Position numbers and translations under genes: made by a program. The notes below the pieces were generated by a model. That model was given only the letters and a program-made list of their open reading frames with translations, was not told the DNA's origin and ran no database searches. From the NCBI RefSeq assembly GCF_949987535.1, contig NC_080067.1, forward strand, positions 65,472,128 through 65,536,127: 64,000 bases of DNA, read 5' to 3'. Shown piece after piece: positions 33,909 through 44,264 of this stretch; within the stretch, counting starts at the first letter, position 1; the number at the start of each line of letters is the position of its first letter. This DNA comes from Balaenoptera acutorostrata (Eukaryota; Chordata; Mammalia; Artiodactyla; Balaenopteridae).

Positions 33909-34252
33909 TTTTAATTAATTTTTTAAGTGAAATAGGGAGCATTTTCTTTCTTTTTTTTTTTTTAAATGTTATTTATTTATTTTATTTATGGCTGTGTTGG
34001 GTCTTCGTTTCTGTGCAAGGGCTTTCTCTAGTTGTGGCAAGCGGGGGCCACTCTTCATCACGGTGCGCGGGCCTCTCACTATCGCGGCCTCTCTTGTTGC
34101 GGAGCACAGGCTCCAGACGCGCAGGCTCAGTAGTTGTGGCTCATGGGCCCAGTTGCTCCACGGCATGTGGGATCTTCCCAGACCAGGGCTTGAACCCGTG
34201 TCCCCTGCATTGGTAGGCAGATTCTCAACCACTGCGCCACCAGGGAAGCCCC
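33909..34252 (-). repeat. CHR-type SINE, single-unit, with 3' extension
   Basis: The SINE body and A-tail span about 33950-34252. The duplication TAGCATAATGYTTTC lies at 33894-33908 and 34253-34267. Between the tail and the left duplication there are 41 extra bases (33909-33949) that belong neither to the L1 target nor to the SINE. They look like transcribed flanking sequence carried along. Confidence 0.9.
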
Positions 34253-34835
34253 TAGCATAATGTTTTCAAGGTTCATCCTGTTGTAGCATGCATCAGTCCT
34301 CCATTCCTTTTATGGCTGAATAATATTCCATATTATGGATTTACCACATTTTGTTTACCTATTCATCAGTTGATGGACATTTGGATTATGTCAGTTATTG
34401 TGACTAGAGATGCTATGAACATTTGTGTACAAGTTTTTGTTTTTCAGTGCTTTTGGACATATACTTTGGAGTGGAATTTCTGGGCCATCTCTCTCTCTTT
34501 TCTTTCCTTCTTTTTAAAATTATGACCATCCTAGTTGGTGTGAAGTGGTATTTTATCGTGGTTGATTTGCATTTCTCTAATGACTAATGAGGGTGAATGT
34601 CTTTTAATACACCTGTTGGCCATTTGTATCTCTTCTTTGGAGAAATGCCTACTCAAGTCCTTTGCCCATTTTTAAATTAGATTGTTTGTCTTTTTGTTGT
34701 TGAGTTATAAATGTTCTATATCTATTCTGGATACTGGACCCTTATCAGATAAATGATTTGCAAATAATTTCTCCAATTCTGTGGGTTCTTTTCCCTCTCT
34801 TGATAGTCTCCTTTGAGGGAAAAACATTTAAAATC

Positions 34836-34959
34836 ATTTTTTTTTTTTTTTTTTTGGCCATGTGACACGTGGGATCTTAGTTCCCCAACCAGGGATCAAA
34901 CCCGCACCCCGTGCGTTGGAAGCGCAGAATCTTAACCACTGGACCACCAGGTAAGTCCC
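34836..34959 (-). repeat. Short CHR-1-like SINE
   Basis: Minus-strand head GGGACTTACCTGGTGGTCCA and a tail of about 19 A. The duplication TTAAAATC lies at 34828-34835 and 34960-34967. Confidence 0.9.
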
Positions 34960-35239
34960 TTAAAATCTTGATTCCTGTATTTTTTTAATGTGTCACTGAA
35001 GATGTTTTTGAGTGTTGTGCCATTAAACCCCATTTTCCCATAAGCCTTGTGGTTTTCATTGCACAATTTTTCATAGCATGTTGGTTTTTAGGGACACCTA
35101 TGTCTATTTAGAGAAGAACTGGGAAAAGACCCAATGGAGAGAAAGCTTGGCTCATCTGGATAGCTGGAAATGGTTCGGCATTGCTGGGGCTTCTTGCAGA
35201 AGCTCAGTTTAGAGCTAAGGGTCTGTGAGCTCTTGCTGT

Positions 35240-35445
35240 GTGTCTTGCTGGAAGCACTTGCCACACACATTAACTCACCCTCATGGTGACACATGGGGGT
35301 AGGTCCCATTTTAAAATATTTTATATATCAGGAACCAAGGGGCAAAGGTTTGAGGGAACATTTGCAAGGTCACACAGGGGTAACCCATAGAGATAGTCTC
35401 TGAACCCAAGCTGCCTCAGAGTGCATGTTCTTAACTAGACCCCAG
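35240..35445 (-). repeat. MIR remnant
   Basis: 'ttaactcaccctcatggtga', 'tgcaaggtcacacaggggta' and 'gcatgttcttaactagaccc' are the complement of MIR. Confidence 0.75.
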
Positions 35446-35689
35446 GACAGAAGTGTTGTTTCACTTTTCTTTCTTTATCTAAAGATTGTGCTGGGAAAAA
35501 AAAACAAACAGTCCCCCCTCCCCAAACTTAAAAGAACAAAAACTGTTCTTTTGCCGTCTCTTTTACCTTTCTCTTGTCAGATCTTTTGTACTTATCTTCC
35601 AATTCTGACTAAAGGAAATAATTGATAACTGCCGTATCCTGGAGAAGAGGCTGCTTAGCTTAGTGGGGTTCTAACACTTGGTACCTGCA

Positions 35690-36730
35690 TACCCATTTTT
35701 CAGCCTCAGTTTCCTTTTCTATCACTTAGCTGTTTCCTAATCCTTGACAGCTCCTCTTGGATGTCTAATATACATCTCCAGCCAAAGCAGAACCCTTGAT
35801 TCCTAGTCTCTCCCACAGGACCCCCAACAGAACCCATTCCCCAAACTTCCTCACCAATTCAATTCAATTCAATACAATTCAGTCAACACCACCAATTTCT
35901 ACCTTGACACTCAAGCCAAAACCTCAGGGTCATCCTTGATTGCCTCATTTTCCATTACGTCCCTCTAGTTCCACACACATTCAATCCATAACCAACTCCT
36001 TCTAATTTGAGCTCCAAATGGCGTCTCTGATAGGCCCCCTATCAGAGGGCCTCCCCTGCCTCTGCTCTCTTACCCCCAGTCTAAGCAAACATCATCTCCG
36101 GCCTGCAATCCTGCAATCAGCCCTTCATCTGGTTCCTGATCTCTTGCTCCTCTTTAATCCAGTCTTTATAGGCCTAGAGTAAATGTCTTAAGATTTTATT
36201 CTGACCAAGGCAACCCCCCTCCTTAAAACACTTCAAAGACTTTTAGCTCAGAGTAAAAATCTAAACTCCTTACTGTACTCTAGTGAGGTCCTACATACTG
36301 GGGCCTAGTTTTCCACCTTCATTTCATATCACTCAGCCCTGCTTATTATGCAAAAAATCGGCCTTATCTTTGTTCCTTGAACAGGCCAGGCCCTTTTCCT
36401 CTCTGCTCTTCTCATCTTTCAGATCTCGGCTCAACTGTCGTCTTCTCAGAGAAGATGCTCCTGATCTGCCTCCCTCCACACCCCGCCTGCCCCACAGGCT
36501 CTATCTCATCAGTCTGTTTAGGTTCTTCATAGCAATGATCTCAATGATCTCTGTAATTATCTTGTTTGTTTATTTACTTGCTTTTGTTTATCACCCTATT
36601 TATTTGTTTTCTGTCTCCCATACTGTAATGTAAGCTCTATGATGGCTGTGATCTTGTCTATCTTAGTCATCACTAAACCTTGAGCGCTTGGCACGTGGTG
36701 GTCCCCCGATGAATGAATGAATGAATAAAA
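35690..36730 (+). repeat. Long L2 remnant
   Basis: About 1 kb follows L2 order: internal 'ccttgattgcctcattttcc', 'aaaacacttcaaagactttt', 'ctcggctcaactgtcgtctt', and the ending 'tgtaagctctatgatggctg', 'gcgcttggcacgtggtggtc', 'gaatgaatgaat'. It is the longest L2 piece in the window. Coding capacity is lost. Confidence 0.72.
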
Positions 36731-36831
36731 AAAGTGTCTCAACCTATAATACGGACATAAACAACTGAGTGTCTCCTGTATGTGGGTTACTATACTAGTT
36801 GCTGGGATAATTAAGATTCATAAGGAATCTT

Positions 36832-36953
36832 TGGGACTTCCCTAGTGGTCCAGTGGTTAGGACTTCACACTTCCACGGCAGGGGGCACGGGTTCGATCCC
36901 TGGTGGGGGAACTAAGATCCCGGAAGCTGGCAACATGGCCAGAAAAAAAAAAA
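36832..36953 (+). repeat. Short CHR-1-like SINE with perfect 19-bp duplication
   Basis: The duplication AAGATTCATAAGGAATCTT (36813-36831 and 36954-36972) has no mismatch and is preceded by TT, the L1 endonuclease context. The head is GGACTTCCCTAGTGGTCCAG. Confidence 0.95.
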
Positions 36954-37059
36954 AAGATTCATAAGGAATCTTGGTTTTGGAAAGGAAAGCAGAAACAAAA
37001 CAGGTAAACTAATAACTATATTTATATAAATATAAAGTGAGAAGAAATGTAGATAAAGG

Positions 37060-37640
37060 AGTAATTATGTCTGGTAGAGAAAGAGGAATGCCAGAGAAAA
37101 TGCAGAGAGATAGTGACATGAGCTGAGCTTTGAAAGATGAAAGTGCCAGGTAGACACAGAGGAAGAGGCATTCCGGGGCAGAGGTGACAGCGTGAACCAA
37201 GCCATGGACCAAGGCCTGAGGTGTAACAAGGGTTCTGAGGAGCAGGAAGGAGCCCGGAGTGGTTGGGGCTTCAGCTGGTTTGGGGAGGGTATCTGGAGAT
37301 GAGGCCAGAAGGGTTGTCCAGAGCCAGTTACCAAGGGCTTTGGAGATTCGGCAAAGTTTGGAATGTGTTGTATACGGCACAAAACACTCCTCTGTAAACA
37401 GAGGAATGACATTTTAAATTTCCTTAAGGTCCCTCTAACAACAATATGGTGAGAGCTAAGCCTGGAGACAGGAGACTCAGTTTGAAGGAGACCTGATGTG
37501 ACAAAAGGCAGGGCGAGGAGATGTGAGGTCCATTTCAGGGACAGAATCCACAGGACTTTGTCCAATTGGATATGTTGAAAGGGGGAAGAAAACTAAAGAA
37601 CAGTCTGTAGGTTTTAGGCAGGGCAGACGTGCTGTCAGGC
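37060..37640. repeat. Ancient mammalian repeat, class not assigned
   Basis: 'gagctgagctttgaaagatg', 'gaggcattccggggcagagg' and 'aagccatggaccaaggcctg' match the same long dispersed repeat as at 30490 and 52900. Confidence 0.5.
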
Positions 37641-39395
37641 AAGGAGGTATGGTTAAAGTCCAATGTTCACCACCCCCACCCCCCGCCCCCAGTTATAGGT
37701 GTGACCTTGTACCCCCTTGGGACAAAGTGAATTGACCATTCACATAGCTGATGAAGGAGCAAAGGCTGGAGCCCAGGACATCTGAATTCTGTCTAGTGCT
37801 CCCTTATCTACCAGTGCTTCCCTATCAATCCGTGGGGCATCCGGATCTTCCTAAGAATTTCTTTCTCATCCTCAGCTGATTTATACTTTTATAAAATAAA
37901 ATAAAAATGAATTATTAGAAAAATGATATTAAAAAAACAAACCTAATTTTTAAATTATTAGGTACCAAACTACCCTGTTGAATTATTATAAATGTTTCTA
38001 AAGGCTTACTCCCAATTTCTATACTTATTGCTAACCCACAGATCCATCAGATGGCAAACGAGCACTTGTTCCCAGGCCAAATTTGAGACCTCTGGTCCAC
38101 AGTTCTGAAGGAGCAGTGGGATCTGAGTTTACAACCGTGATGAGACTAAACAAAGTTGAATTCGATCTGCTGGGCTACCACAGAGAAAGTTGCCACCTGC
38201 CCAGTTTACCAATTACTCATCGCTAGTAAAAGTGTTCTTTGCACTGCTCCCTCTAGTGCAAGGGAGGTCTTACTGTCACAGCTTCACTGAAAAGGGCCCC
38301 CCTTAAAGGATTTTCTTCGTAAAGAAATCATTTCCAGTAAACCTGCCAGAACAGTTAGTGGCCATCCTGAATTTCCCTAGGTTGTTGGACACTTTCCATA
38401 TGTGGGCTGGCAGTTTGGCAGGCTTCTCAGTTCACTACTCCTGCCTGCCAAGGGAAAGAAAGTTATGACTCTTTGCTTGCTCATTCTATCCCTCTGCAAG
38501 GAAGAAAAAAAAAAAAAAAAAAAAAAGACCTCAAACACTGCTGGATGTATTAGCACTGCAGGGAAAGAGCTAATATTCACTTACACAATCCAGCGTACAC
38601 TTGCACAATCTACTGAAGGAAACGGCAGAGTGACATTTGCACCTAATCCTTCCATGGGACTGTGACTGACTGCAAACAGCACAGGGAAAGCACAGGGTTG
38701 CTTGGTGCGTGGGGGCAAATGAAAGTTATTTGATAGGTGAGGGGCGCCTGCAATAAGAGGAACAGAGTTTTTTTAAGGGACTTTTGCCTCTGTAATCCTC
38801 AAATAGAAACACAATGAACAACCCAACTGGTGACAGAGTTGCAACAAGAGGAATAGGGTCCAGGGCTCTAAGGGAGATGGAGGGTGATGGGAGGAGGGAG
38901 AAGTTAGGGGACAGAAAGTCGCAAGGGTTACAGGACCACGTGGACCTCGCAGAACAGGGTTGTGTTTATTTTACACAAGTGACTCTGAGGCTTCTCTGCT
39001 GGCACCGTCACATCGTATATGTGGTATTTCCTTGTTCCTTATTCAGATGAGAAAGTAGGAGGGCAGTGGCCTGTGTGCAACTGCTCTTGGCTCTGGGAGG
39101 GGCAGGTATGAGGCGAGAGCACAGCAACCACACTGGTATCCTTATTCTGCTTTTGGCCGTTTTGAGTTGGAACTGCCACTGTCTCCTTTTTGCTGGTCTC
39201 TTGAATGCTGATGTGTTTGAATGATGGAATGATAGCATTCTGGGGGCAAGCCTTAAGATTTTGGCTTTCTTGGTATTTACCGTCAGTGTCTGTGTGGATT
39301 CTAGTATTTGAGTATTTCTTGTGTAGACCCAACCTAGCTGTCACTCACCAGCTATTTTGATGGGAAGAAACCTCTGAGGTACTCCTCTTGTTTAC
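37641..39395. other. Repeat-poor stretch without a gene
   Basis: No exon or transposon is recognisable over 1.7 kb. There is a C-rich run at 37671-37690 and an A-run at 38503-38526. Confidence 0.5.
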
Positions 39396-39399
39396 TTCT

Positions 39400-40385
39400 C
39401 TCCCTTTATCACCCCAGGCACACCTGAATGGATGGATCATGGCCATTTCCTTGACCCAATCTACTGCTCCAAATGCAAGTGCTCTCAAACGAACCCCGAC
39501 CCCTACCCTCACCTTACCTACCTGGGTATCCAAGACAGAAACTTAGGAGACACTATGGACTACTTCCTTTTCTTCATTTCTGCCTCTATCCCCATGTGCA
39601 ATCAATCGCAAAGTCTTATCAGTTTTATTATTTATATATTTTTGGCTGCTGCTGCCTGATTTCTTTCCTCCCTTATCTCTTGCCTGGGCGATTACACTTC
39701 CTGCCCCCTTCCTACCCCACACACCTGTCCTACTACCTCTATTCTTGTCCCCCTCAGATCTGTTATCTTCACTGTCACTAGGAAATTCATCTATAGCACA
39801 ACTCTGACCATGTTGCTCTCGAGGTTAAAAACTCTCCAATGGGTCCTCATGGTTAAGAGAGTAAAGCCCATGCTTTCAACACGGTAAACAAAGCTTTTTT
39901 TGACCTGTTCACCTCTGTAGGGGCTTCTCTCCAGAATATTTGCTGATGCTTAGTGACACAGGGGACTTGAAGTTGCCTCGTGCGCCCTTCTACTTCATGC
40001 TACTGCTCCTTTGCTTGTCTCGTCCCCTTCCCATGAGGCTGCTTTCACTCAGGTGTCCTCCCTGACATCCCTGGAATGGGTGAGGGATTTTTGTGTTCCT
40101 CTATCATATTTTTTTTTTTTTTTTTTTGGCCGCTCCCTGACCAGGGATTGAACCTGGGCCCTTGGCAGTGAAAGAGCAGAGCCCTAACCACCGGACCACC
40201 AGGGAATTCCCCCTTTATCACATTTTATAGAAATTATTTGTACACTGCTTCATTTCCTCTCCTAAGCTATGAAGTCCTTGAGGGTAGGGATTGTGTTTTC
40301 TTCAGTTCTGTGTCCTTAGAGCATTGTATAACACTAAATACCTACAGGCAGTCAATTAGTATTCACTGAAGTGAGGGGAATTCAC
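39400..40385 (+). repeat. L2 remnant interrupted by a SINE
   Basis: 'actctccaatgggtcctcat', 'tcaggtgtcctccctgacat' and the ending 'ctatgaagtccttgagggta' and 'agagcattgtataacactaa' follow L2. The CHR-1-like SINE at 40114-40213 divides it. Confidence 0.62.
40114..40213 (-). repeat. Short CHR-1-like SINE
   Basis: Minus-strand head GGGAATTCCCTGGTGGTCCG, tail of about 18 A. Imperfect duplication CTATCATATTTT / TTTATCACATTTT. Confidence 0.9.
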
Positions 40386-40547
40386 ATCCCTCAGTTTTTC
40401 TTCGTTTCCTTATTTTACATTTATTCCCCTGCATGAGCCAAGTAAACCAAGATTTGTTTTCATCCACTAAGAATTTTTTTTTTTCTTTTGGTAAGAAATG
40501 ATGGTAAAGAAGAGAAGCCATAGCAGTGAAAGTAATGTGTGTTGAGT

Positions 40548-40591
40548 GGTGTGTGTGTGTGTTTGAGAGAGAGAGAGAGAGAGAGAGAGAA
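40548..40591. repeat. (GT)n(GA)n compound microsatellite
   Basis: A (GT) run passes into a (GA) run without a break. Confidence 0.92.
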
Positions 40592-40689
40592 GAAATGCCA
40601 ACAGAATGAGATTCCAGGGAACCTTGAGCCCTTAACAAACTTAGACGTCACCAGAGCCTTTAATTATCCTGTTTTGTTATTTTTGATTT

Positions 40690-40890
40690 ATTAATAACAA
40701 ATAACAATTATATAAATTTTAAGTACTTTTTCCTTCATTATCTCATTTGAGCCTCACAATAGCTCTATAATGTCACTCTCCTCGTTTTAGAGATAAGGAA
40801 ACAGAAAGATTGAATGATTTGCCCTTAGCTAGTTGGCTGAGTATTCTAACACAAGATCTAGTGCTTTTACTGCTTCGTGATGCTGAACCC
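40690..40890 (-). repeat. MIR remnant
   Basis: 'ctcatttgagcctcacaata', 'ttagagataaggaaacagaa' and 'ttgcccttagctagttggct' are the complement of MIR. Confidence 0.8.
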
Positions 40891-41012
40891 TCTTACAATT
40901 AGGGGCTGGGATGATGAGACTTCTGCCACTTGGCATGTACATAAGTCACAGGGAGTTGAAGTGAGTGAACATTTTTGTCCTTTTTTTTTTTTTTTTTTAA
41001 ACTGGTATTAAC

Positions 41013-41377
41013 GGACTTCTCTGGTGGCGCAGTGGTTGAGAATCCGCCTGCCAATGCAGGGGACACGGGTTTGATCCCTGGTCCGGGAAGATCCCACATG
41101 CCACAAAGCAACTAAGCCTGTGTGCCACAACTACTGAGCCTGCGCTCTAGAGCCTGCGAGCCACAACTACTGAAGCCCGCACGCTCTAGGGCTTGCGTGC
41201 TGCAACTACTGAGCCTGTGTGCTGCAACTGCTGAAGCCCTCAGGCCTAGAGCCCGTGCTCCGCAACAAGAGAAGCCACCACAATGAGAAGCCCGCGCACC
41301 GCAATGAAGAGTAACCCCCGCTCGCCGCAACTAGAGAAAGCCCGTGTGCAGCACCGAAGAACCAACGCAGCCGAAAA

Positions 41378-41412
<35 letters not shown>

Positions 41413-41436
41413 ATATATTTTTAAAAAATAATGATG
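41013..41436 (+). repeat. CHR-type SINE with four internal units and long tail
   Basis: Duplication AACTGGTATTAAC at 41000-41012 and 41437-41449. Four CAGTAGTTGTGG-type units (read as CAACTACTG). The tail is (AAAT)n of about 9 repeats, then 'atatatttttaaaaaataat', an extension before the duplication. An 18-T run lies just upstream (40981-40998). Confidence 0.95.
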
Positions 41437-41479
41437 AACTGGTATTAACAAGGGGAGGCCTTGACAGCCTTTATAAACT

Positions 41480-42290
41480 ACCTGGCACAGTGTTTGGCAC
41501 GAGGTAACTATCCAGCAAATTACCTCTCCATATAAATTCTAGAATAACCTTGTTTATATCTACAAAAATATCTTGCTGGGATTTTGATAGGAATTGTGTT
41601 AAGCCCGTAAATCAATTAGAGGAGAATCAACATCTTTACTATGTTGAGTCTTTTCAATCCATCAGCATCATATGTCTCTTCCTTTGTTTAGAGCATCTGT
41701 GATTTGTTTTGTAAGCTTCAGTATACAAATCTTATACATATTTTGTTAGATTGACATATAAATATTTCTTTTTTCATGTCCATGTGTCCGTTGCTAGTAT
41801 AAAGAAATACAATTAATTTTTGTAGTTTATCTTATGTCCTGTGATCTTGCTGAACTCAATTATGAGTTCTAGGAGGGTTTTTTTTGGTGGGTTTTTTTGA
41901 TTTTCAATGAAGACAGTCATGTCCTCTTCAAATAGGGATGATTTTACCTTTTCCTCTCTTATCGCTATGTCTTTTATTTTCATTTCTTGACTCCTGGCAC
42001 TGAGTAACATTTCTAGCACTATACTGAATAAGAGTGGTAAGAGTGATCACCCTTCTCTTGTTCCCCACCTTCGAAGAAAAGTGTTTAGTCTTTCTCCATT
42101 AAGTATAATGTTACCTGTAGGTTCTTTGTAGACGTTCTTTGTCAAGTTGAGGAAGTTTCCCTCTAATCCTCTTTTTCTGAAACTTTTTTTTTTTTAATCT
42201 AAAGTGAGCGCTGAATTTTGTCAAATGATTTTTCTGTATCCACTGGTATAATTATTTGATTATTGGCATTTTGTTCCCTCAAGATTAGTA
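41480..42290 (-). pseudogene. Decayed L1 ORF2 fragment
   Basis: The minus strand at 42019-41813 still reads as part of the L1 reverse transcriptase region, with VKSSLFEEDMTVFIEN and LLELIIEFSKITGHKIN. In an active L1 the corresponding catalytic motif is FADD; here it is FEED, so one catalytic aspartate is lost. Frameshifts and stops surround this piece. It has no endonuclease domain or 5' end and sits alone. Confidence 0.85.
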
Positions 42291-42293
42291 TTC

Positions 42294-42435
42294 TGGGAAC
42301 TCCCTGGAGGTCCAGTGGTTCGGACTTGGCTCTTTCACTGCCGGGGCTCAGGTTCGATTCCTGGTCGGGGAACTAAGATCCCACAAGCCATGCAGCGCGA
42401 CCAAAAAAAAAAAACCCCAAAAAACAAAAAACCAA
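42294..42435 (+). repeat. Short CHR-1-like SINE
   Basis: Perfect 13-bp duplication AAGATTAGTATTC (42281-42293 and 42436-42448). Head GGGAACTCCCTGGAGGTCCA. Confidence 0.93.
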
Positions 42436-42448
42436 AAGATTAGTATTC

Positions 42449-43080
42449 CTTCCCCAATTTGGATGTCTCCTCTTAGCATCTTCTATCGGAACAATCCAAG
42501 GCTGCAGGCAAATGCTTTAGCACGCTCTGAAATCAGACCTGCTTTGGGACCCAGACTGATATTAGCAAGGAATGGGGTTCCCTGTATTACTCATGTATAA
42601 AATGTGTACAGACATTTTACCTTAAACCATGTTCCTTTGGCTTCTTTTGTGCCTATGTGGTCTTGATACTTTAACAGAGGTGGAGAGGCTGCAACCAGAT
42701 GAATTACACAGGAACCCAATGCCTGGTGAATGGCGAGACCAATTCTTCATTGCTTCTTCATAGTTTCTGAAACACACAAGATAATTGGTTGTGCTCTCTT
42801 AATTCTCTGATAATTTGGACATTGAGTCTCCCTTTATGTGACCCGGCCTCGTGGCAAGCAGGCTGCAGTGCAGCTTGTTCGTATACCTGCCTCTGCTCCC
42901 ATGGGTCACCTGGAGAGAATCCTTTGCTCTATGACAAAGGAGCTCAGTTGCATATCTCTTCCATTTTTGTCTACAGTGCCTACAGTTAATTACTTGAACA
43001 ATTTCCTGTCTTCTATAGTAGACAGATTTTCAGTTCTCAATAAGAAATAAGGCCAAAAGGAAAATAAATGAACAATTACT
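42449..43080. other. No feature recognised
   Basis: Open frames near 42790-43050 lack any protein pattern I know. Confidence 0.45.
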
Positions 43081-43084
43081 GGGG

Positions 43085-43430
43085 TCCTACTATGTGACAA
43101 GTGCCCTCACATAAATCATTTATTGACTCAACAAATAATATATGCACAATCTGACGAAATGAGTGGAGGACACATAGATGATGAGGACAAAGTTCATGCT
43201 TAAAATGAGTTCATAGTCTACTGAGAGAGACAGATAATGTCTAAGGAGACAGAGCAGAATAAGTAATATGTAATAAAGTTTAACACTCCTTGGAGGTAAG
43301 TATGTTTATTCCCAGCTTGCAAATTCAGAAACTGAGGCCACCAGAGGTTAAGTGATGAATTCATGAATTCATCAGAGTTAGAACTAAGATTTCAACTCAG
43401 ATCCAAATCACACCAAAACACCTCCCATTA
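43085..43430 (-). repeat. Ancient repeat and MIR (-) remnant
   Basis: 43085-43270 matches the dispersed 'cctactatgtgacaagtgcc' repeat type. 43275-43425 is the complement of MIR ('aattcagaaactgaggccac', 'aggttaagtgatgaattcat'). Confidence 0.6.
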
Positions 43431-43624
43431 GGAAAAACAAACAAACAAACAAACCCCAAAACTCTACCAGAAAAATACATTGTAAAATTTATTTCAGATG
43501 TGAGGCTTAGAAAATAAGGTATAACTAACATATATCATTAAAAATGTTTTGTTTTTGTTGTGCCCTAAATTACTAGCAGAAAAAAATCATCAGCTTTGAC
43601 TTGATCAATCTTTAAAAGACATGG

Positions 43625-43850
43625 GAGTTGGAGTCTTATAAACTGAGCACTGGGACTGAGTCAGGCAGAAAGTCACTGAAATTCATTCCTGGCTTCTGGA
43701 CATTCTAGCTGTGTCAACATGGACTTGTCACATAATGTCTTCTAGACTTGAGGTCTCACATCTTTAAGGGACAGGTGAATAATACCTACTTCAAGGTAAG
43801 GATTATACAAGATAGGGAATGTAGACACAGATTAAATGTTGGATAATTTT
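43625..43850 (+). repeat. Diverged MIR
   Basis: 'acatggacttgtcacataat' and 'gtgaataatacctacttcaa' are MIR-like. Low similarity. Confidence 0.5.
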
Positions 43851-43892
43851 GAATCAAACACTTTCATTGTTCTGGCTTTACCCCAGGGTTTT

Positions 43893-44250
43893 TTTTTTTT
43901 TAATTAATTTATTTAATTTATTTATTTTTGGCTGCATTGAGTCTTCGTTGCTGCACGTGGGCTTTCTCTAGTTGTGGCGAGCGGGGGCTACTGTTCGTTG
44001 CGGTGTGCGGGCTTCTTGTTGTGGTGGCTTCTCTCGTTGCAGAGCATGGACTGTAGGTGCGCGGGCTTCAGTAGTTGTGGCATGCGGACTCAGTAGTTGT
44101 GGCTTGCGGGCTCTAGAGTGCAGGCTCAGTAGTTGTGGTGCACGGGCTTAGTTGCTCCGCGGCATGTGGGATCTTCCCGGATCAGGGCTCGAACCTGTGT
44201 CCCCTGCGTTGGCAGGCGGATTCTTAACCACTGTACCACCAGGGAAGCCC
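43893..44250 (-). repeat. CHR-type SINE, three internal units
   Basis: Duplication TACCCCAGGRTTTT at 43879-43892 and 44251-44264. Full-length with an AATT/AAAT-rich tail. Confidence 0.95.
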
Positions 44251-44264
44251 TACCCCAGGATTTT

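Larger units (their letters stand above)
33826..34990 (-). repeat. L1 fossil, antisense, carrying two SINEs
   Basis: 'attctggatattttgtataa', 'tggctgaataatattccata', 'gttggtgtgaagtggtattt' and 'ttctttggagaaatgcctac' are the complement of a mammalian L1 3' region (end of ORF2 and 3' UTR). Two SINE insertions, at about 33909-34252 and 34836-34959, divide it. No coding frame survives. Confidence 0.88.

Noticed and set aside
37065..37565. 166-codon open frame on the minus strand
   Set aside because: It lies within an ancient dispersed repeat and shows no protein pattern I know.
37671..37690. C-rich run as a quadruplex
   Set aside because: Only three C-runs of three or more are present, so it does not fit the canonical four-run pattern.
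39628..39655. SINE-like tail 'ttatatatttttggctgctg'
   Set aside because: Only about 20 bases match and no SINE body follows. Probably chance within L2.
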